NCBI GenBank assembly: GCA_035384605.1
Contig: DAOOIV010000091.1
Coordinates: 1-21,875, forward strand
Direction: 5' to 3'
Origin: Phycisphaerae bacterium
GTDB taxonomy: Bacteria; Planctomycetota; Phycisphaerae; UBA1845; PWPN01
DNA length: 21,875 nt
Under the pieces are notes generated by a model. That model was not told the DNA's origin. It saw nothing but the letters and a program-made list of their open reading frames with translations, and ran no database searches. A program made the position numbers and the translations under genes. Of the stretch, positions 1 through 6,137 are shown piece after piece (position 1 is the stretch's first letter; the number at the start of each line of letters is the position of its first letter).

Positions 1-1
1 C

Positions 2-55
2 CCTGGCGCTATCGCCAAGGCCATTCTTGCCTCGAAAGTGTTCAACTTGGGCTAG
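2..55 (+). CDS. C-terminal end of a truncated upstream gene
   Basis: The frame starting at base 2 reads to a TAG stop and gives the tail PGAIAKAILASKVFNLG, which has an ordinary protein composition. A terminator-like hairpin starts 6 bp after the stop, which supports a real gene end here. The gene begins outside the window and 17 residues are too few to name a family. Frame 1 is also open through this stretch, so the choice of frame rests mainly on the hairpin position. Confidence 0.35.
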   Translation, partial: PGAIAKAILASKVFNLG

Positions 56-61
56 ACACGT

Positions 62-83
62 ACCACGATCTCGTCGTGGTTTT
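62..83 (+). terminator. Rho-independent terminator-like hairpin
   Basis: ACCACGA (62-68) pairs perfectly with TCGTGGT (74-80) around the loop TCTCG, and the T-run continues to 83. This is a short but classical plus-strand terminator shape. It sits just after the stop of the partial gene ending at 55 and before the toxin gene at 191. Confidence 0.5.
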
Positions 84-105
84 CGGTGCCGGCTCCTTGC
101 GCGAC

Positions 106-135
106 TTGTGGGAGCTGTGGTGTAGATGTATACAC
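106..135 (+). promoter_or_regulatory. Possible toxin-antitoxin promoter with inverted repeat
   Basis: TTGTGG (106-111) and TATACA (129-134) are separated by exactly 17 bp, a weak sigma70-like pair. An inverted repeat GTGTA (120-124), N6, TACAC (131-135) overlaps the -10 box. Toxin-antitoxin operons are commonly repressed by their own antitoxin at such sites, so this could be the operator. The -35 match is poor (3 of 6). Confidence 0.3.
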
Positions 136-190
136 ATGCCGGCTGGAGATACCGATTCCATGAGCAGCAGTTCTCCAGAGGTGTAGCCGA

Positions 191-490
191 ATGGGCTTGA
201 ACTTCGAATGGGATGCCGCCAAGGCGCGGTCCAACCGCCGCAAACACGAGGCGGCCTTTGAAGAGGCTGCCACGGTGTTTGGTGATCCGAGATCGCTGAC
301 GATTTATGATCCTGATCACTCGATCGTTGAAGAGCGTTTTGTTACAATGGGGTTGTCGGCAGCGGGACGCGTACTTGTGGTTGATCATACGGACCGCGCC
401 AAACGCATTCGGTTGATCAGCGCCCGCAAAGCGACTCAAAGGGAGCGAAGAGCGTATGAAACGGAACGGGAAGACCCGTTGATCGGGTGA
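191..490 (+). CDS. brnT: BrnT family toxin
   Basis: This 99-residue protein matches BrnT over its whole length: FEWDAAKARSNRRKHEAAF near the N-terminus, then EEAATVF, the acidic DPDHSIVEERF segment, and the closing RLISARKATQRERRAYE signature. BrnT toxins are small RelE-fold ribonucleases that stop translation by cutting RNA. The ATG is preceded by AGAGGTG about 6 bp upstream, which supports this start. The next gene begins one base after the stop, in the toxin-first order usual for brnT operons. The assignment is firm; toxic activity is inferred from the family. Confidence 0.9.
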   Translation: MGLNFEWDAAKARSNRRKHEAAFEEAATVFGDPRSLTIYDPDHSIVEERFVTMGLSAAGRVLVVDHTDRAKRIRLISARKATQRERRAYETEREDPLIG

Positions 491-491
491 G

Positions 492-689
492 ATGCGAAGT
501 CAGTACGATTTCACAAACGCCATCCGCGGCAAGTACGCGGCCGAATACGCACAGGGGACGAACCTGGTCGCCTTGTCCGATGAGGTCGCCCGCGTTTTTC
601 CCGATTCCCATGCGGTCAACGAGGCCCTGCGCACGCTGATTCGTCTTGGGACTGCCCGGCGAGCACGCTCCGCCAGAGGTGATCGCTGA
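492..689 (+). CDS. Probable antitoxin of the BrnT toxin
   Basis: This 65-residue protein starts one base after the brnT stop (TGA G ATG), so the two are almost certainly translated together. It resembles small proteins beginning YDF..A.RGKYA..YA.GTN, and its second half (TNLVALSDEVARVFPDSHAVNEALRTLIRL) could form the strand and two helices of a ribbon-helix-helix fold. That fold is typical of antitoxins that bind both toxin and operator. It is not the textbook BrnA sequence, so it may be a non-homologous partner. The antitoxin role rests on gene order and predicted fold. Confidence 0.72.
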   Translation: MRSQYDFTNAIRGKYAAEYAQGTNLVALSDEVARVFPDSHAVNEALRTLIRLGTARRARSARGDR

Positions 690-725
690 CTGAGATGGCC
701 GTAACACCTGCGGCTTGAACAACAA

Positions 726-760
726 CGGGCGTGGGGCATCATCGCGGTGCCCCACGCCCG
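726..760. repeat. Strong 13-bp hairpin after the toxin-antitoxin operon
   Basis: CGGGCGTGGGGCA (726-738) pairs perfectly with TGCCCCACGCCCG (748-760) across a 9-base loop. It lies 37 bp after the antitoxin stop and is followed by ATTTCTT rather than a clean T-run. It could end transcription of the operon or be a dispersed palindromic repeat. The core GCCCCACGCCC recurs at 5509-5519. Confidence 0.6.
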
Positions 761-818
761 ATTTCTTGACCAGCCCGTGCTTTTGTCCCGCCGGTTGGAC
801 CTGCGCATTACCGAAAGA

Positions 819-839
819 CCGAGGGGATAAACCCCTCGG
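819..839. repeat. 8-bp palindromic hairpin
   Basis: CCGAGGGG (819-826) pairs perfectly with CCCCTCGG (832-839) around the loop ATAAA. It is the middle of three hairpins between the convergent toxin-antitoxin operon and aroB. There is no adjoining T-run on either strand, so a repeat or structural role is more likely than simple termination. Confidence 0.5.
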
Positions 840-888
840 CTCGTCAAGAATTGCGGTCGAAGACCCCTGCCATCCTGAATCCTGCTTG

Positions 889-914
889 CCCGCCGAAGCC
901 TTGGCGAAGGCGGG
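889..914. repeat. Interrupted palindrome just past the aroB stop
   Basis: CCCGCC (889-894) pairs with GGCGGG (909-914), and the interior holds a second palindrome, GCCTTGGC (898-905). It begins 4 bp beyond the aroB stop on the minus strand, the right place for a terminator, but no T-run follows. Repeats of this shape are common between genes in high-GC bacteria. Confidence 0.5.
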
Positions 915-918
915 AACC

Positions 919-2031
919 CTATCTCAGCACCCTGTCCAGCCCCGCTTCGATCCACTCCGGTTTGATGTCGTCGTAGAGCGTTGCCCGGCCGATGCAGTCG
1001 GCGAGGACGAATCGCAGCTTGCCGGCGGCGACCTTCTTGTCGGATTGCATCAGACTGATGATCCGGTCGCGCTGCCCGGCCAGAGGGGCCGTCACGGGCA
1101 GCTTCATCCGGTCGACGATCGCGGCGATGCGCTCGGCGGCCGCGCGGTCCAGGCGACCGGCGGCGACGCTGATCTCTGCGGCCGCGACCATGCCGGCGGC
1201 CACCGCCTCGCCGTGCCGCCACGGATCACCCTGCCGTGCCATCAGCGACTCGATCGCGTGTCCGACGGTGTGCCCGAAGTTCAGCAGCGCCCGCAGGCCG
1301 CTCGTCTCGCGCTCGTCTTGCGAGACGATATCCGCCTTGATGCGGACGTTGTGCTCGATCAGGGCCCCCAGTGCGTCGGTGTCGCAGGCGAGGACATGGT
1401 CGGCGTTGTCTTCGTGCCAGGCGAAGAAGTCGGCATCGCGGATGACCGCGTGTTTGATGCTCTCGGCCAGACCAGCCTTGAAATCGCGATCGCTCAGCGT
1501 CCGCAGCGTGGCCGTGTCGATGAGCACGAACAGCGGCTGGTAAAAGGCCCCGATCATGTTCTTGCCGCTGGCGTGATTGACCGCCGTCTTGCCGCCGACG
1601 CTGGCGTCGACGTCGGCCTCGATGGTGGTCGCACACTGCACGAACGGCACGCCGCGCACCCATGTTGCCGCGACAAACCCCGTCAGGTCGCCGACCACCC
1701 CGCCTCCTAGCGCGATCAGCGGCGAGGTTCGGTCGATTCGGGCGTCGGCCAGAGCGTCGTAGATCCGCGAGACCCACTCAAGGCTCTTGCTGCCATCGCC
1801 GGCGGGCACGACGAACGTGGCTGCGTCGAACCCGGCAGCCCGCAGAGAGTCCATCGCCGTCTTGCCGTAGAGCGGCCCGACGTTCTCGTCGGTGATCACC
1901 ATCGCCCGGCGGCTCTTGACCCGCTCGGCCAGGCGCGGCCCCAGTGCGCCGAGCAGTCCCGCCCCGATGAACACCGGATAGCGCGGCTCAACGTTGACCT
2001 GGACAACACGCTCGCCAGACGCCGAACTCAT
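919..2031 (-). CDS. aroB: 3-dehydroquinate synthase
   Basis: AroB converts DAHP to 3-dehydroquinate, the second step of the shikimate pathway to aromatic amino acids. It uses NAD and a divalent metal in the cytoplasm. Visible landmarks of the 370-residue protein are the NAD-binding GGGVVGDLTGFVAA (109-122), VDASVGGKTAVNH (141-153), the metal-site region AGLAESIKHAVI with E189, NFGHTVGHAIE with H254, and WRHGEAVAAGM with H273. Length and order are normal for the family. The chosen ATG fits the family N-terminus; an open extension of 38 codons upstream reads through repeat-like DNA and was dropped. A GGGG stretch lies about 10 bp before the ATG. No other shikimate gene is in the window. Confidence 0.96.
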   Translation of the reverse strand: MSSASGERVVQVNVEPRYPVFIGAGLLGALGPRLAERVKSRRAMVITDENVGPLYGKTAMDSLRAAGFDAATFVVPAGDGSKSLEWVSRIYDALADARIDRTSPLIALGGGVVGDLTGFVAATWVRGVPFVQCATTIEADVDASVGGKTAVNHASGKNMIGAFYQPLFVLIDTATLRTLSDRDFKAGLAESIKHAVIRDADFFAWHEDNADHVLACDTDALGALIEHNVRIKADIVSQDERETSGLRALLNFGHTVGHAIESLMARQGDPWRHGEAVAAGMVAAAEISVAAGRLDRAAAERIAAIVDRMKLPVTAPLAGQRDRIISLMQSDKKVAAGKLRFVLADCIGRATLYDDIKPEWIEAGLDRVLR

Positions 2032-2046
2032 TAGCCAGACCCCAAA

Positions 2047-2291
2047 TTGAGAATACCGAATTGGGAATTGAGAGCATGCGTGGAAGCCGCCGCAAGCATT
2101 CGGTAGGGCAGCGTCGAGGTCGCCGCGGCGACCGAGACCTGCCATATTGTTGAGCTCGAACCGGCAGGTCTCCGCCGCCTCCGGCGGCTCGGATCGTCCC
2201 CTACCCTTTGCACACGGATTCTGGAAGTCAAAAGGCGTTGGCAGCAGCTCAGAGAGACGGGCGTATGGTTTTTTTGATTCGCCATTCTCAA
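2047..2291. mobile_element. Possible MITE-like element with imperfect terminal inverted repeats
   Basis: TTGAGAATACCGAAT (2047-2061) and the reverse complement of 2277-2291 (TTGAGAATGGCGAAT) match at 13 of 15 positions. They bound about 215 bp that hold three stacked palindromes but no convincing gene. Both ends are AT-rich against GC-rich surroundings. The right end lies 4 bp from the rhomboid stop and the left end 16 bp from the aroB start, so the element fills nearly the whole gap. It has no transposase, and no target duplication was identified. The alternative is two unrelated copies of a GAAT-rich word. Confidence 0.35.
2118..2188. repeat. Three consecutive palindromes
   Basis: A perfect 16-bp palindrome, GGTCGCCGCGGCGACC (2118-2133), is directly followed by a 10-bp stem (GAGACCTGCC 2134-2143 with GGCAGGTCTC 2163-2172) and then GCCGCC-TCC-GGCGGC (2174-2188). 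Together they could fold into three adjacent hairpins in the message between rhomboid and aroB, perhaps affecting stability or read-through. The structure is plain in the sequence; the role is not known. Confidence 0.6.
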
Positions 2292-2295
2292 GTCA

Positions 2296-3504
2296 TCATT
2301 CCTCATTCCTTCCGAGGCCATCCGCCGCCACGGCCAGCCAGTGCCGGCACTGCTCCCGGCGTTTTTCGTCGGCGAACTGGACCAGTGCCTGTCGCAGGTG
2401 GCCCTCGGCGACCTCGTATTGCCGCAAGTCCCGGGCATAGATGATGCCCAGCAACAGCCGGATCTCGCCAGCTTCCGCGCAAGTCGGGTACGCCGACAGC
2501 AGCTTCTCATACGCCGCGGCCGCCTGGGGCAGCTTGTTGAGCGTGTAGAGCTGGTTGGCCACATCGAGCTGGCTGCCCTTGGGCAGCACCTGCCGGGGGT
2601 CGTGTTCCAGCAGCTTTTCATACAGTTCGGCGGCCGTGTTCCGATCGTTCAGCGCCAGGGCCTCGGCAATTCTCATCCGCAACTCGGCGACCTGGTCGCG
2701 CGGCCCGGATGCCCCGCTGCCGACGGGCAAATCCTGGAGCGACACCGGCCGGGCCACTCGCCCGTAGCGGGCCCGGGCCTCGGCGTCCGGATCGGCCATC
2801 GCCGAGCGAAAGGCCTGGCGGTGGAACCATCGCCTCCACAGGGCCACGATGTCGAATTGATCCCGCGGCAGCGCCTTGATCGCCAGCAGGGCGCTCGTCG
2901 CGACAAAGCCGAAGCCGTAGCCCGCCAGGTGGGCATCGAAGGCCACGTTGCTCTCGCCGGCGAGGCTCTTTGCCAGGACGTTGTCCCACAGGATCATCTT
3001 GAACACGATCAGAACCATGCTGGGCAATTCGAACGTGCCGATGATGAACCACCAGTACAGGACGGTGACGTAGCTGCGCGGAAAAAGGGCCAGGTAGGCG
3101 GTGGTCACGGCCGCGATGGCACCGGAGGCCCCGACCATACCGCCGAAGTCGGGGTTGATGTAAGCGTGACCGACTGCCGCGGCGATTCCGCCCGCCAGGT
3201 AGAACAGTACGTAGGGTGCATGGCCCATCTTGCCGTTGACGGCGTTGCCGAAAATCCACAGAAACAACATATTGCCGCCGATGTGCATCCAGTTGGCGTG
3301 CATGAACTGGTAGGTGAAGAACTGGTAGAGCTGGATGTGGTCACCCACCAGCGCGAGCCGGTCGCCTATCGTTTGCCTGCCGTCGATTGCATGGCGATCC
3401 GCGCCGCCCACCACGAGAAAAACAAGCACATTGAGCCCGATGAGCACGTAGTTGGCCCACGGCGTGCGGCGAATCTGCGTATCTGTCGAGATCGGAATGA
3501 TCAT
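2296..3504 (-). CDS. Rhomboid intramembrane serine protease with TPR tail
   Basis: Rhomboids cut transmembrane proteins inside the membrane. In this 402-residue protein the membrane part occupies roughly residues 15-210. It shows the conserved HANWMHIGGNM (H69, H74, N78), the nucleophile in GASG (S127), and the catalytic histidine in AHLAGYGFGF (H192), so the Ser-His dyad is intact. The region between serine and histidine is long and hydrophobic, enough for extra membrane segments. Residues about 270-402 are soluble and look like tetratricopeptide helices (AAELYEKLLEHDPR, AAAYEKLLSAYP), suggesting a cytoplasmic protein-binding tail. It starts 35 bp after the DUF1844 gene, so the two may be cotranscribed. 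No good ribosome site is visible. The substrate is unknown. Confidence 0.92.
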   Translation of the reverse strand: MIIPISTDTQIRRTPWANYVLIGLNVLVFLVVGGADRHAIDGRQTIGDRLALVGDHIQLYQFFTYQFMHANWMHIGGNMLFLWIFGNAVNGKMGHAPYVLFYLAGGIAAAVGHAYINPDFGGMVGASGAIAAVTTAYLALFPRSYVTVLYWWFIIGTFELPSMVLIVFKMILWDNVLAKSLAGESNVAFDAHLAGYGFGFVATSALLAIKALPRDQFDIVALWRRWFHRQAFRSAMADPDAEARARYGRVARPVSLQDLPVGSGASGPRDQVAELRMRIAEALALNDRNTAAELYEKLLEHDPRQVLPKGSQLDVANQLYTLNKLPQAAAAYEKLLSAYPTCAEAGEIRLLLGIIYARDLRQYEVAEGHLRQALVQFADEKRREQCRHWLAVAADGLGRNEE

Positions 3505-3539
3505 GGATCACATGGTTCCGGAGCTGCAACGCAAACGGG

Positions 3540-3953
3540 TCATTTCTTCGGCGGTGGAGGCGAAGCGGCCTGCCGGAGCATCGCCTCGTACACTTCCACG
3601 AAGGCGAGCCTGAGCTCCTGCAACGTACCGGTGAGTATCCGTTGTTCCTGGTCGTCGAGGTTGTTACGGGTCTTGTTCTGCAGCAGTTCGAGCAGGTCGA
3701 TGTAGTGCTTGGCATATTCCAGGCTCGGCGGAATGGTCTTACCGTTCTGGTCGCGGAAGCCGCCCAAGCCGATCGTCGCCTGCATGGTGATCATCTGAAT
3801 GATCTCGGCGATGTGCGGCCCCGGCAACGGTCCGCGCTCTGTTTCTTCGGCCGCGCGGGCCTCGCGATCGGCCTCCTCTTTTTCGCGACGAGCCTGTTCC
3901 TTCCAGTCGTCGTCGATAATGATCTTCGGGGCTTCCTTGTTGTCCTCGGCCAT
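3540..3953 (-). CDS. DUF1844 domain protein
   Basis: This 137-residue cytoplasmic protein has an acidic and charged N-terminal half (IIIDDDWKEQARREKEEADREAR). The C-terminal part matches DUF1844: IIQMITMQATIGLG, then EYAKHYIDLLELLQNKTRNNLDDQEQRIL and TLQELRLAFVEVYE. The family is small and its function is unknown. The start was placed at the ATG at 3953 because GGAGG lies at 3959-3963; the longer reading frame upstream lacks such a site. The protein ends in a short proline-lysine tail. Its partner downstream is the rhomboid gene 35 bp away. Confidence 0.87.
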   Translation of the reverse strand: MAEDNKEAPKIIIDDDWKEQARREKEEADREARAAEETERGPLPGPHIAEIIQMITMQATIGLGGFRDQNGKTIPPSLEYAKHYIDLLELLQNKTRNNLDDQEQRILTGTLQELRLAFVEVYEAMLRQAASPPPPKK

Positions 3954-3958
3954 GGTGG

Positions 3959-3963
3959 CCTCC
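3959..3963 (-). promoter_or_regulatory. Ribosome binding site deciding the DUF1844 start
   Basis: GGAGG on the minus strand ends 5 bp before the ATG at 3953. It is the strongest Shine-Dalgarno match near this gene and rules against the upstream in-frame start at 4013. Confidence 0.75.
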
Positions 3964-4184
3964 GTTGTGTTCGTTAAGTCTGGCTGAAACAAGCACTCGT
4001 CCCGAGCCGGCAACCCGACCGGTCGGACCTCAGATCATAGCATGATGTCCAGTCCGTCGATAGCCGCCCGGGCTGCTGCATCGACGTGCAATCCCTCGGC
4101 GGCCCTTCACAAAGGCGGACAAGGCGGTCGTGCTGGGGCTGATCCGCCGCCGCCCCCCGTGGACTTGGCGGGGGTTCCCGTTCA

Positions 4185-5276
4185 TCAGTCGTCGCAAAGG
4201 GGGTCGGCCTGGACGTTCTCGCCGCTCATGCATCGCTGGAAGATGCCGAAATCGGACTGGTCGACGTCGGTGTCACCGTCGAAATCTGCTTGGCTGCAGG
4301 TCGAACTGCCGCCGTGTGACACGCCTGACCCGGAGGCACAGGCCTCGAAGAGAGCGAAATCGTCGTTGTCAACGTCGCGGTCACCGTCGAGATCCGGGGC
4401 GACCGGACCGGGCCAGCCGGCCAGTCGAGCCATCATCCACCAGAATGCGCGGCCCTTGAGGTTGCAGATCGTCGGCTGGGAATGCGCACACGAGCAGCTC
4501 GTGCAGAGCGGATGCCCCGGGTGAGCGGCACACCATTGCTGGGGCCAGTTACCTCCGCTGTAGTCACCGTTATCGTTGCAGCCCAGGGCCAGGTAGTCAT
4601 TGCCGTCGGGGTCGTGGCTTTCGATGTCTGCAAAGTCAAACAGCACCATATTGTGGGCCAGTGCATACGCACGGATCTGATTGTTGCGCTGGTTCAGGGT
4701 ACCACCCACTCCGCTGCCGTCGGTGTGGCCGGTCATCAGGATGAAACGCATGCCCGGGTACTCATCCTCGAACTGAGCCATCACGCTGAGGTAGTTCGCG
4801 ATCTGCGCCTCAGAGTACGACGAGGCTTGTCCACACCACGACCACATCGAGAAGTCATACGAGCCGGTGTTGGCCACTGCTCGCGTCCTGTTGATACCGG
4901 ACGAACTCGCCCAGTAGTCATCGGGTTCAATGTAGGTCTCGGGCGGGTTGCCGTCGTAAATACGCAGTGCGGGCGGGTTCTCCGCCGGTGGCAATCCTTC
5001 GGTGCCGCTCTCGCGGATCGCGATGCTGTAAAACGAGTCAAGACCTTCGAGCACGCGGGCGCCTGTGACAACTTGGCTGCCATGCGAAGTGTGAGCGTAA
5101 TGGAACGTAAGCAGCTTCGCTTGGTCGATCCAGTAGGCCGGGACCAGGCTCAAGTCGGTACAGGTGTGGTCGATGATGATCGCGTTCTGCCCGTTGGCCG
5201 ACGGCGCGAAAACCAGGGTCATCACAAGAATTGCCGGGAACAGACCTGCTGTCGTAATGGAATGTCGTGCGGACAT
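4185..5276 (-). CDS. Secreted protein of unknown function with dockerin-like repeats
   Basis: The 363-residue product has a signal peptide (hydrophobic core about 11-25, likely cut after ANG at 29) and a cysteine-containing extracellular domain. Notable motifs are IIIDHTCTDLSLVPAYWI, HYAHTSHGSQV (60-69), LMTGHTDGSG and LFDFADIESHDPDG. The serine and histidine motifs recall SGNH-type hydrolases, but no catalytic set can be assigned. The end holds two calcium-binding dockerin-like repeats, DLDGDRDVDNDDFALFEAC (295-313) and DFDGDTDVDQSDFGIFQRC (331-349), common in planctomycete surface proteins. The ATG at 5276 is preferred over a TTG one codon earlier; AGGGG lies 8 bp upstream. Export is well supported, function is open. 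Confidence 0.85.
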   Translation of the reverse strand: MSARHSITTAGLFPAILVMTLVFAPSANGQNAIIIDHTCTDLSLVPAYWIDQAKLLTFHYAHTSHGSQVVTGARVLEGLDSFYSIAIRESGTEGLPPAENPPALRIYDGNPPETYIEPDDYWASSSGINRTRAVANTGSYDFSMWSWCGQASSYSEAQIANYLSVMAQFEDEYPGMRFILMTGHTDGSGVGGTLNQRNNQIRAYALAHNMVLFDFADIESHDPDGNDYLALGCNDNGDYSGGNWPQQWCAAHPGHPLCTSCSCAHSQPTICNLKGRAFWWMMARLAGWPGPVAPDLDGDRDVDNDDFALFEACASGSGVSHGGSSTCSQADFDGDTDVDQSDFGIFQRCMSGENVQADPLCDD

Positions 5277-5320
5277 CAATCCTTCCCCTTTCTCTCAAGT
5301 GAGAACGCAAAAGCGATCAC

Positions 5321-5348
5321 AGTATGACACCGGCATCTCGGCGGTCGA
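5321..5348 (-). promoter_or_regulatory. Candidate promoter of the dockerin-type gene
   Basis: On the minus strand TCGACC (5348-5343) and CATACT (5326-5321) are 16 bp apart, and TG precedes the -10 box as in an extended -10 promoter (TGTCATACT). Transcription would start near 5314, giving a leader of about 38 bases. The match is moderate and no experiment supports it. Confidence 0.33.
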
Positions 5349-5580
5349 GGACAGGCTGGAAGCCCGTCTCACACCATAAAGAAGTCCGCGTTCATGCCTG
5401 GCCACCGATGCCACTGATCGCCGACGCCGGAATCGGTTGGGTTTCAAAGAGATCGCCGCTATCCAGATCACCCGCCCACATACCGCTTGTCAGGCTTGGC
5501 CCACAGGGGCCCCACGCCCATTCTACGGCGCCCCCGACTGTCCGTACGCTGGGACGCGGGACGTGCCCAGGCCGCTGCGA

Positions 5581-5610
5581 CATGCGGGTTAAACACTGTG
5601 TTCCCGCATG
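5581..5610. repeat. Long hairpin with bulge
   Basis: CATGCGGG (5581-5588) pairs with CCCGCATG (5603-5610). Inside, AACAC (5592-5596) pairs with GTGTT (5598-5602), leaving a TTA bulge and a one-base centre. It is a near-perfect palindrome of 13 pairs with no T-run, so it looks like a dispersed repeat or protein-binding site rather than a terminator. Confidence 0.55.
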
Positions 5611-6137
5611 ACCCGAAGGGCAAGCCGGGGTCGCTTGTATCGCACGGATCGATTTCGTGCAGTGCCGACTGACGCGATCCCGATTATCCTCCACCACATC
5701 TTGGACGCGCCCGAACCGAGACCGAAAAGCCAGAGCGGGTCGGGTGGCACCAAGTTGGCCGCGCGGGAGACAAGCCCCAGCCCCCGAAATTGTTCGCGCA
5801 GCAGTCGCGGCGGGCGGCTGTTGATCACAAGTCGGGCGAGGCACGGGCGTGCGGTGAGTCGAGACCGTTCCAGGTCAAAGCTTGGCGATATCCTGGGCAA
5901 CGTGGGGGCGAGAGAAGCCAGGTGACTGCTGGAAGTCATCCATGGAAGGCATCTCCAACACCGTCCAGTGGTGCGTTGACTCTGTCGCACCCCGTGCGGC
6001 GAACGCTCAAGCTCCTCCTCACCAAGGGCGATATAGCCGATAGGTGCTTCCTGTGTCTGTGCTTGTGGGCGAAAGGGCATCGGCGCCGTCGCTCATGCCG
6101 AATGCCACAGGGTCATGCTGCCGCACGGAGAAATCAC

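Larger units (their letters stand above)
5277..6137. other. 861-bp intergenic region with hairpin repeats, no convincing gene
   Basis: The region separates two divergent genes for exported proteins and must hold both promoters. Open frames inside it have unnatural composition and match no family I know. Visible structures are an imperfect hairpin at 5350-5368 (GACAGGCT with AGCCCGTC), a second copy of the core GCCCCACGCCC at 5509-5519, and a long hairpin at 5581-5610. From about 5620 to 6130 I see nothing clear except the ribosome site GGAG at 6127-6130. Confidence 0.6.

Noticed and set aside
715..1710. Plus-strand frame of 331 codons opposite aroB
   Set aside because: It lies antisense to a clear aroB, starts among hairpin repeats and has no family features or ribosome site.
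2341..3705. Plus-strand frame of 454 codons opposite rhomboid and DUF1844
   Set aside because: It is a GC-driven antisense shadow crossing two well-supported genes, without recognisable motifs.
5392..6080. Two minus-strand frames (5392-5844 and 5589-6080) in the long intergenic gap
   Set aside because: They overlap each other, include hairpin repeats and have an unnatural residue mix. No ribosome site or known motif was found.
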